NCBI GenBank assembly: GCA_937875615.1
Contig: CALNBU010000979.1
Span: 1-5,261, forward strand
Length of the DNA stretch: 5,261 bases
Direction: 5' to 3'
Source: an uncultured Archangium sp.
GTDB lineage: Bacteria > Myxococcota > Myxococcia > Myxococcales > Myxococcaceae
Positions 1 to 5,261 of the stretch are shown one piece after another. How positions within the stretch are numbered: position 1 is the stretch's first letter; every line of letters starts with the position of its first letter. The translations under genes and the position numbers were made by a program. The notes beneath the pieces were generated by a model. The model was not told the DNA's origin, ran no database searches, and saw nothing but the letters and a program-made list of their open reading frames with translations.

Positions 1-199
1 CCCACCGTGAACAGTCCCACGAAGCCGAAGATCTGCACCAGCCCATGCGCCCGGTGGTGTTCGAGGGGGACGGCCTCGGCCAGCACCCGCAGGCTCCAGA
101 GGTCGGCGGCGCCGGTCAGCGCCCCCACGCCCACCGGGAACAGCAGCCCCGCCACCACCAGCGGGAGCCACGGCGCCGGGCGAAGAGCGGCGCGTTCAC
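1..199 (-). CDS. NnrS-like multi-helix membrane protein, 5' part only, apparent frameshift
   Basis: This is the N-terminal part of a membrane protein that continues beyond the left edge. The best start is GTG at 199-197. It overlaps the upstream stop codon as GTGA and has a GGAG ribosome site (208-211) 8 nt before it. From that start the frame reads VNAPLFARRR and then becomes implausible, with a stop near 116. From about 173 downward a different frame takes over, reading PWLPLVVAGLLFPVGVGALT and ending HGLVQIFGFVGLFTVG. This gives one hydrophobic helix, a short loop with HHRAHG, and the start of a second helix. The His-rich entry into a glycine-rich helix resembles NnrS and related heme/copper membrane proteins, often found beside denitrification genes. 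One extra base near 170-176 would join the frames as VNAPLFARRR-WLPLVVAG. The alternative is a late GTG start at 158. The family call rests on about 60 residues and is tentative. Confidence 0.55.
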
Positions 200-843
200 G
201 GACGTCGCTCCGCCTCCACCGCCTCTCGCCTGCCCACCGCGAGGTGCCACCCCAGCACCGCCACGGTGCCCAGCGCGAAGAGCGCCAGCAGCGCCGAGCC
301 CAGGTGCGGCCAGCTGTGGGTGGTGAAGTTGGCGATCTGCTTGCTCCCGAGCACCGCCGGCATGAAGCCGGGCACCTTCACCGGCGCGTCGGATTTGAGG
401 TGATGCCCGAAGACGTACAGCGTGTACACGAAGCGCCCGAAGGCGAAGGCGCTCACGTAGCTGGTGGCCACCACCACGTCGACCAGCGCGCTCACGTTGC
501 CGATGGCCGCCACCCGCAGGGCGAAGATGCACAGGGCGCCCAGCGCGAAGGGAATCCAATCGAGGTCGCTCATGGCCGCGCGGTCGAGCGTGCGCATGCC
601 GATGTAGTGGTTGAGGGTGTTGATCTCCTGCAGGTGCTGGCCGCCGTTCCCTCCCTCGACCTTGTAGGCGTAGATGTCGAGGTGCAGGCCCGCGGGGTAC
701 TGCGGGGCCTCCATGGAGATGCGCCACAGCGGCCAGAAGAACGAGAGCGCCAGCGGCACCACCAGCAGGGCCAGCACCAGCCGGGAGCCCGGGCGCAGCG
801 GGCGCTGAAGGAACGCGTAGAAGCGATTCACGTAGAGGCGCAT
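196..843 (-). CDS. Four-helix membrane protein with EINTLNHYIGM motif, nos-associated, function unknown
   Basis: The predicted protein has 215 residues starting MRLYVNRFYAF. Hydrophobic segments lie at about 21-40, 96-115, 120-146 and 180-201, so both ends are probably cytoplasmic. The loop between helices 1 and 2 (41-95) should be periplasmic. It contains APQYPAGLHLDIYAYK and the motif EINTLNHYIGM (73-83), with H54, H70, H79 and M83 as possible metal ligands. I recall similar proteins with an LNHYIGM core in nos clusters of other phyla, but this was not searched and no function is known to me. It is not assigned as NosB. The reading frame is open further upstream to 1005, but that extension would overlap the divergent activator gene and looks non-protein-like, so ATG 843 is preferred. 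GGAG lies only 3 nt upstream, and GTG 852 is an alternative start. The stop overlaps the GTG start of the next gene, indicating an operon. A sigma-54-like element lies immediately upstream. Confidence 0.8.
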   Translation of the reverse strand: MRLYVNRFYAFLQRPLRPGSRLVLALLVVPLALSFFWPLWRISMEAPQYPAGLHLDIYAYKVEGGNGGQHLQEINTLNHYIGMRTLDRAAMSDLDWIPFALGALCIFALRVAAIGNVSALVDVVVATSYVSAFAFGRFVYTLYVFGHHLKSDAPVKVPGFMPAVLGSKQIANFTTHSWPHLGSALLALFALGTVAVLGWHLAVGRREAVEAERRP

Positions 844-855
844 GATCTCCACGAA

Positions 856-872
856 TGCATCGGCCGCGCCAA
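856..872 (-). promoter_or_regulatory. Candidate sigma-54 (-24/-12) promoter for the divergent membrane-protein genes
   Basis: On the minus strand the element reads TTGGCGCGGCCGATGCA. It matches 12 of 14 specified positions of the sigma-54 consensus YTGGCACGRNNNTTGCW and has exact GG-N10-GC spacing (GG at 870-869, GC at 858-857). Transcription would start near 845, only about 2 nt before the assigned ATG at 843. The mRNA would then be nearly leaderless and would exclude the GGAG at 847-850. Either the element or the assigned translation start may therefore be wrong. The half-site array at 903-927 lies about 58-82 bp upstream of the predicted start, a normal distance for an activator site. Confidence 0.45.
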
Positions 873-902
873 GCGCTTGCGCGGTGCCCGGGGATGATTG
901 AT

Positions 903-917
903 GTTTCAACTCGGAAC

Positions 918-927
<10 letters not shown>
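903..927. promoter_or_regulatory. Candidate activator operator: three half-sites 10 bp apart, over the activator start codon
   Basis: GTTTC (903-907), GGAAC (913-917) and GAAAC (923-927) are spaced exactly 10 bp apart, so they face the same side of the helix. The first two form a near-palindrome, TGTTTC-N5-GGAACA. The same architecture and much of the same sequence (17 of 25 positions) recurs at 2455-2479 upstream of nosZ. These AT-richer blocks stand out in a very GC-rich background. The array covers the probable start codon of the activator (918), so binding could also repress or tune the activator's own translation or transcription. That the activator encoded here is the binding protein is an inference. 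Confidence 0.5.
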
Positions 928-1941
<1,014 letters not shown>

Positions 1942-1943
<2 letters not shown>

Positions 1944-1958
1944 GGCACGGAGGCTGCA
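1942..1958 (+). promoter_or_regulatory. Candidate sigma-54 promoter for the hemerythrin-like gene
   Basis: GAGGCACGGAGGCTGCA matches 11 of 14 specified positions of the -24/-12 consensus, including the GGCACG block, with exact GG-N10-GC spacing (GG 1944-1945, GC 1956-1957). It overlaps the TGA stop of the activator gene. The predicted transcription start is near 1969, leaving an 11-nt leader before ATG 1980. No half-site array like those at 903 and 2455 is visible upstream inside the activator coding region, so any activator contact would have to come from a divergent or distant site. Confidence 0.5.
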
Positions 1959-1979
1959 ACGCGGTGGCCGGGGGTCTGC

Positions 1980-2450
1980 ATGCCTGGCGACTTCATCCGC
2001 CACTTCGAGGGAGAGCACGGCGCCCTGTTGGCCCTGCTGGAGGACTGTCTCTCCGTCGATGAGGGGCGGGTGCGCCCGGCCTTCGAGCTCTTTCGCCGTC
2101 GGTTGTTGCAGGGCATCGCCATGGAGGAGCGGGTGCTGTTGCCGGCGCTGGTGCGGCGGCTGGGGCGCGTGCCCCGTTGGCGCCGGGTGCTGCGACAGGA
2201 CCACGTCTCGCTGGTGCGGCTGTGCGTGCTGGCGCCGCACCGGGAGTGGCTGGAGGGGTTGGTCGACGCGCTGGTCTTCCACCACGCCCAGAAGCAGCGC
2301 TTCGTCGCCCGCTGCGAGGTGGTGTTGGAGCCGGCGGTGCTGAGCTGGGCGCTGGCGCTCCCGCCGGTGGAGGTGCCGCCGCTGGCTGAGGCGCCCCGGG
2401 AGGTGCCGCAGCGGCTGCGCTGGGCGCTGCGCGCGGTGGGCCTGGGGTGA
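1980..2450 (+). CDS. Hemerythrin-like (HHE) helical-bundle protein with altered di-iron ligands
   Basis: The protein has 156 residues, no signal peptide and no membrane segment, so it is probably cytoplasmic. The pattern is that of a hemerythrin HHE four-helix bundle: EGEHGALLALLEDCL (H13), then GIAMEERVLLPAL (E49/E50 followed by the typical LLP turn), then RQDHVSLVRL (H75), then FHHAQKQRF (H101/H102). HHE domains bind a di-iron site that reacts with O2 or NO or serves in iron sensing and storage. The canonical H-xxx-E pairs are incomplete here. The histidine expected at 45/46 is Gly/Ile, and the acidic residue expected at 105/106 is Lys/Gln. A full site may therefore not form. The C-terminal third (about 125-156) is proline-rich and unassigned. 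The start follows a GGGGG stretch and an 11-nt predicted leader. The gene lies 36 nt after the activator and just before nosZ, which suggests a sensory or protective role in N2O/NO metabolism (inference). Confidence 0.78.
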   Translation: MPGDFIRHFEGEHGALLALLEDCLSVDEGRVRPAFELFRRRLLQGIAMEERVLLPALVRRLGRVPRWRRVLRQDHVSLVRLCVLAPHREWLEGLVDALVFHHAQKQRFVARCEVVLEPAVLSWALALPPVEVPPLAEAPREVPQRLRWALRAVGLG

Positions 2451-2454
2451 GCAC

Positions 2455-2479
2455 GTTTCAAATGAGAACAGTCTGGAAC
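2455..2479. promoter_or_regulatory. Candidate upstream activator site of nosZ: three half-sites 10 bp apart
   Basis: GTTTC (2455-2459), AGAAC (2465-2469) and GGAAC (2475-2479) repeat at exact 10-bp steps, in the same order and orientation as the array at 903-927. The shared core is GTTTCAA-N-T-N2-GAACA. It lies about 70-94 bp upstream of the predicted nosZ transcription start, the usual position for a sigma-54 activator site. It begins 4 nt after the stop of the hemerythrin-like gene and is the most AT-rich patch in the intergenic region. Confidence 0.55.
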
Positions 2480-2521
2480 AGGCGTGCCGCCGGGCGCGGC
2501 GTGGTGTCGCAGGGCGGGTCG

Positions 2522-2538
2522 CTGGCACGGCGGTCGCA
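2522..2538 (+). promoter_or_regulatory. Sigma-54 (-24/-12) promoter of nosZ
   Basis: CTGGCACGGCGGTCGCA matches 13 of 14 specified positions of the sigma-54 consensus YTGGCACGRNNNTTGCW; the only mismatch is C for the second T of TTGC. Spacing is exactly GG-N10-GC (GG 2524-2525, GC 2536-2537). Transcription is predicted to begin near 2549, giving a leader of about 34 nt that contains the nosZ ribosome binding site. It is the strongest promoter match in the window and is paired with an upstream half-site array. Confidence 0.8.
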
Positions 2539-2573
2539 GAGAGACGCGCCGCAGGAGAACGCAGCACCCACCC

Positions 2574-2578
2574 GGAGG
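2574..2578 (+). promoter_or_regulatory. nosZ ribosome binding site
   Basis: GGAGG lies 4 nt before ATG 2583. It fixes that codon as the nosZ start over the in-frame ATG at 2484, which lacks such a site and lies upstream of the predicted transcription start. Confidence 0.85.
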
Positions 2579-2582
2579 AACC

Positions 2583-4541
2583 ATGAACTGGAAGAGCCTC
2601 ATCATCTGCGGCGCGCTGGCGGCGGGCTGCTCGAACGGCGGCAAGCCGGCCGCGTCGGGCGGCGGCGCGACGGCGCAGGCCAGCGGAGGCCTCAAGGCCA
2701 TCATGCAGGAGCGCAAGCTGTCGGAGGCCGACGTGGAGGCCGCGCTGCTCACGTACAAGCCCACCGGCCAGAAGGACGACTACGTCATCTTCGCGTCGGG
2801 CGGTCAGAGCGGGCAGGTGCTGGTCATCGGGGTGCCCTCGATGCGGCTGCTCAAGGTGGTGGCGGTCTTCACGCCGGAGCCGTGGCAGGGCTACGGCTAC
2901 GGCGGCCTCTCGGACGAGGTGTTGAAGCAGGGGCAGCAGTACCCGGGCACCACGCTGACGTGGGCCGACGTGCACCACCCCAACCTCTCGGAGACCGGCG
3001 GCGCGTACGACGGCCGCTACTTGTTCGTGAACGACAAGGCCAACGCGCGGGTGGCGGTGGTGGACCTTCACGACTTCCAGACCAAGCAGATCGTCCCCAA
3101 TCGGTTGGTGATGTCGGACCACGGCGGCGCCTTCGTCACGCCTGACACCGAGTACGTGGTGGAGACCAGCCAGTACCCCGCGCCGCTGGGCCGCGAGTAC
3201 GCGCCGTTGAGCGAGTACAAGGAGCGGTACCGCGGCCTGGCGATGTTCTGGAAGTTCGACAAGGCCAGGGGGCGCATCATCGAGAGCGAGTCCTTCGGCA
3301 TCGAGCTGCCGCCCTACACGCAGGACCTCGCCGACTCCGGCAAGCGCGCGTCGGATGGCTACGTCTTCATCAACAGCTTCAACACCGAGATGGCCACCGG
3401 CGGCATCCTCGAGGGCAACCCGCCGGTGGAGTCGGGCGCGTCGCAGAACGACACCGACTTCCTGCACGTCATCAACTGGAAGAAGGCCGAGGCGTTGGTG
3501 AAGGCGGGCCGGGCGAAGACCATCGCCGGGGTGAAGGTGCTGATGATGGACGTCTCCGGCCCAGAGAAGGTGCTGGCGCTCATCCCCGAGCCCAAGTCGC
3601 CGCACGGCGTCGACGTCACGCCCGACGGTGAGGACATCGTGGTGGGCGGCAAGCTCGACACCCACGCCACGGTGTATCGCTTCGAGAAGATCAAGGCGCT
3701 GATGGAGGCCGGCACCTCCGAGGGGAAGGATCCCTACGGGCTGCCCATCCTCCCCTTCAAGGAGAGCATCCGCGGGCAGGTGGAGATCGGGCTGGGGCCG
3801 CTGCACACCGTCTATGACGACAAGGGCTTCGCCTACACCTCGGTCTTCATCGAGAGCGTGGTGGCGAAGTGGAGCCTCAAGGAGCTCAAGGTCACCGAGA
3901 AGCTGCCGGTGCACTACAACATCGGGCACATCCTCTCGGCCGAGGGAGACACCGTCAGCCCCGCCGGAAACTACGTGGTGGCGATGAACAAGATGTCCAT
4001 CGACCGCTTCGCCAACATCGGCCCGCTCTACCCGCAGAACTTCCAGCTCATCGGCATCGACGGTCCGAAGATGAAGCTGCTGGCCGACATGCCCATCGGC
4101 ATCGGTGAGCCGCACTACGCGCAGATGATCAAGGCCGACAAGCTGAAGCCCATGAAGGTCTACCCCATGGGCACCAACCCCTACACCGACGAGCGCGACG
4201 AGCACGCGGTGACGCCCGGCAAGGAGCGCATCGAGCGGAAGGGGAAGGACGTGCACGTCTACATGACCGCCATCCGCAGCCACTTCACGCCCGACCGCAT
4301 CGAGGTCGACGAGGGTGACACGGTGCACCTGCACCTCACGTCCGTGGAGCAGGCCGAGGACCAGGTCCACGGCTTCACCATCGACATGTACAACGTGAAC
4401 CTCTCGCTGGAGCCCGGGAAGCACGAGAACGTCACCTTCGTGGCCGACAAGCCCGGCGCCTTCCCCATGTACTGCACCGAGTTCTGCTCGGCGCTGCACC
4501 TGGAGATGATGGGCTACTTCATGGTGAAGCCGAAGAAGTAG
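2583..4541 (+). CDS. nosZ: Nitrous oxide reductase NosZ, clade II, predicted lipoprotein
   Basis: The product is 652 residues and reduces N2O to N2 in the periplasm as the last step of denitrification. The N-terminus MNWKSLIICGALAAGC is a Sec lipoprotein signal (lipobox LAAGC, C16) with no twin-arginine motif, as in clade II rather than clade I NosZ. The beta-propeller supplies seven CuZ histidines: H131 and H132 (DVHHPNLSETGGAYDG), H180 (SDHGGAF), H341 (SPHGVDV), H408 (GPLHTVY), H449 (YNIGHILS) and H511 (GEPHYAQ). The C-terminal cupredoxin domain carries the CuA site: H596 (VHGFTID), then C631, C635, H639 and M642 in YCTEFCSALHLEMMGY. All ligands are present, so the enzyme should be active. 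The mature protein starts with a low-complexity Gly/Ala/Ser linker (about 17-35), fitting a tether to the membrane. A near-perfect sigma-54 promoter and candidate activator array precede it; cytochrome c and nosD follow. Confidence 0.97.
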   Translation: MNWKSLIICGALAAGCSNGGKPAASGGGATAQASGGLKAIMQERKLSEADVEAALLTYKPTGQKDDYVIFASGGQSGQVLVIGVPSMRLLKVVAVFTPEPWQGYGYGGLSDEVLKQGQQYPGTTLTWADVHHPNLSETGGAYDGRYLFVNDKANARVAVVDLHDFQTKQIVPNRLVMSDHGGAFVTPDTEYVVETSQYPAPLGREYAPLSEYKERYRGLAMFWKFDKARGRIIESESFGIELPPYTQDLADSGKRASDGYVFINSFNTEMATGGILEGNPPVESGASQNDTDFLHVINWKKAEALVKAGRAKTIAGVKVLMMDVSGPEKVLALIPEPKSPHGVDVTPDGEDIVVGGKLDTHATVYRFEKIKALMEAGTSEGKDPYGLPILPFKESIRGQVEIGLGPLHTVYDDKGFAYTSVFIESVVAKWSLKELKVTEKLPVHYNIGHILSAEGDTVSPAGNYVVAMNKMSIDRFANIGPLYPQNFQLIGIDGPKMKLLADMPIGIGEPHYAQMIKADKLKPMKVYPMGTNPYTDERDEHAVTPGKERIERKGKDVHVYMTAIRSHFTPDRIEVDEGDTVHLHLTSVEQAEDQVHGFTIDMYNVNLSLEPGKHENVTFVADKPGAFPMYCTEFCSALHLEMMGYFMVKPKK

Positions 4542-4548
4542 GCCGCCC

Positions 4549-4580
4549 GCCTCCGGTGGCCGCCGCGCGGCGCCGGAGGC
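4549..4580 (+). other. Stem-loop between nosZ and the cytochrome c gene
   Basis: GCCTCCGG (4549-4556) pairs perfectly with CCGGAGGC (4573-4580). Inside, CGCC (4561-4564) pairs with GGCG (4569-4572) around a GCGC loop, with a 4-nt bulge (4557-4560). There is no T-tract after it, so it does not look like a standard terminator. It may be a processing or mRNA-stability element that lets nosZ be expressed more strongly than the downstream genes, or a partial attenuator. The 66-nt intergenic region shows no clear promoter of its own. Confidence 0.5.
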
Positions 4581-4607
4581 CCCACCCTCACCGCACTGGA
4601 GTCCCTC

Positions 4608-5063
4608 ATGAAACGAGTCCTGTTGTGCGCCGCGCTGGGCTTCGCGGCCTGTGATGACAAGAAGAACGAGCCCGCCACGCTCGCGGAGAAGGCGTCGGCG
4701 CCGGTCGCCCCGGCGGTGGAGGCGCCGCCCGCGAAGACCGACATCGTGGTGCCTGACTTCACCGTCAGCACCGCGCCCGCGGACATCGCCAGGGGGCAGG
4801 AGGTGTACGCGGCGAAGGGCTGCAACGCCTGCCACAAAATCGGAGGCGGCAGGCTGGTCGGCCCCGACCTCAAGGGCGTCACCGCGCGCCGCGACGAGGC
4901 CTGGCTCAAGAAGATGATTCTGCGGCCCGACGTGATGATCAAAGAGGACGAGGCGGCGAAGAAGCTCTTCGTCGAGCACCTGACCCCCATGCCCAACCAG
5001 GGCGTCGACCCGAAGACCGAGCTGCCCTTCATCCTCGCGTACCTCAAGAGCGTGGAGAACTGA
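4608..5063 (+). CDS. Monoheme c-type cytochrome, predicted lipoprotein, likely electron donor to NosZ
   Basis: The protein has 151 residues. The N-terminus MKRVLLCAALGFAAC is a lipoprotein signal with lipid-modified C15 followed by Asp-Asp. An Ala/Pro/Lys-rich linker runs to about residue 50. The class I cytochrome c domain (about 56-151) has the heme site CNACH (C72, C75, H76), GPDLKGV, and the distal ligand M128 in LTPMPNQGVD, then a C-terminal helix LPFILAYLKS. It would sit on the periplasmic side and pass electrons from the respiratory chain to NosZ CuA. Small c-type cytochromes are common in clade II nos clusters (NosC proteins), but I do not assign it to a named one. GGAG lies upstream of ATG 4608. 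The gene begins 66 nt after nosZ and ends 5 nt before the NosD-like start, so it is almost certainly co-transcribed with the latter. Confidence 0.93.
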   Translation: MKRVLLCAALGFAACDDKKNEPATLAEKASAPVAPAVEAPPAKTDIVVPDFTVSTAPADIARGQEVYAAKGCNACHKIGGGRLVGPDLKGVTARRDEAWLKKMILRPDVMIKEDEAAKKLFVEHLTPMPNQGVDPKTELPFILAYLKSVEN

Positions 5064-5068
5064 GCGCC

Positions 5069-5261
5069 ATGGCGCCGCTGCTCCTCGCGCTGCTGGCCAT
5101 CGGCCCCGTGGAGCGCCCCTGCCCGCCGGGCGCTGCGGTGCGTGACGCGGCGGCGCTGCGCGAGGCCCTCGCGGGCGAGGCGCGCGAGGTGTGGGTGTCC
5201 GGCGTCATCGAAGGTGACTTCCAGGCGGCGCGCGGCGTGGCGCTGCGCGGGTGCGGCGGGG
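5069..5261 (+). CDS. nosD: NosD-like periplasmic copper-site maturation protein, 5' part only
   Basis: An open frame starts at ATG 5069, 5 nt after the cytochrome c stop, and is still open at the right edge (64 codons). It begins MAPLLLALLAIGPVERPCPP, a short hydrophobic export signal. Then comes a segment of about 20 residues (RDAAALREALAGEAREV) followed by VWVSGVIEGDFQAARGVALR. This pattern, a helix then the first G-x-x-x-G-D-F strand pair leading to L-R-G, matches the opening of NosD-type right-handed beta-helix proteins (CASH/NosD repeats). NosD works with the NosFY ABC transporter in CuZ assembly. The position straight after nosZ and a cytochrome c supports the call. Only the N-terminus is visible, so the family call depends partly on context. 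Confidence 0.72.
   Translation, partial: MAPLLLALLAIGPVERPCPPGAAVRDAAALREALAGEAREVWVSGVIEGDFQAARGVALRGCGG

Noticed and set aside
7..897. Plus-strand open frame (296 codons) opposite the membrane-protein genes
   Set aside because: The product is rich in Arg, His, Ala and Gln with no domain, whereas the minus strand gives clear membrane proteins with coupled starts.
898..909. TTGATGTTTCAA as an FNR/DNR box
   Set aside because: The TTGA and TCAA arms are only 4 nt apart, whereas FNR-type boxes have 6 nt between them (TTGAT-N4-ATCAA). The bases are better explained as part of the half-site array.
2483..2503. GC-rich inverted repeat (GCCGC-CGGGC-GCGGC) as a terminator of the hemerythrin-like gene
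   Set aside because: The stem is only 5 bp plus wobble pairs, there is no T-tract, and such repeats are expected by chance at this GC content.
2484..2582. In-frame upstream start for nosZ at 2484
   Set aside because: It lies upstream of the predicted sigma-54 transcription start and encodes an Arg-rich stretch. ATG 2583 has a strong GGAGG site and begins a proper lipoprotein signal peptide.

Overview
The window is GC-rich (about 70% by eye), with strong G/C third-position bias and SD-type ribosome binding sites. It carries the front part of a clade II (Sec-type) nitrous oxide reductase locus. The codon bias, the lipoprotein NosZ, the short sigma-54 activator and the nos gene order fit a Myxococcota-like (former deltaproteobacterial) bacterium. 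That placement is an inference; no rRNA or other marker is present.

Layout. On the minus strand (1-843) lie two membrane-protein genes: a 215-residue four-helix protein with an EINTLNHYIGM motif, then a translationally coupled NnrS-like protein that runs off the left edge and appears frameshifted near its start. Diverging from them on the plus strand is a 341-residue sigma-54 activator (918-1943) with a complete AAA+ core and Fis-type HTH. Its only N-terminal extension is a small four-cysteine module. Next is a 156-residue hemerythrin-like protein (1980-2450) with an incomplete set of di-iron ligands. After a 132-bp regulatory gap come nosZ (2583-4541), a monoheme cytochrome c lipoprotein (4608-5063) and the first 64 codons of a NosD-like protein (5069 to the right edge).

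Regulation. Three -24/-12 (sigma-54) promoter-like elements with exact GG-N10-GC spacing lie directly in front of the membrane-protein gene (minus strand), the hemerythrin-like gene and nosZ. The nosZ element is nearly perfect. Two matching arrays of three GTTTC/GGAAC-type half-sites, each spaced exactly 10 bp apart, lie upstream of nosZ and over the start codon of the activator. The simplest model is a local N2O-respiration regulon: the cysteine-bearing activator binds the arrays, switches on nosZ-cyt c-nosD and probably the divergent membrane genes, and controls its own synthesis. The regulatory model is inferred from sequence only.

How the proteins would work together: NosZ reduces N2O to N2 at its CuZ site using electrons entering at CuA. 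The lipid-anchored cytochrome c is a plausible electron donor. NosD would act in copper-site maturation. The hemerythrin-like and NnrS-like proteins suggest handling of, or response to, NO or O2.
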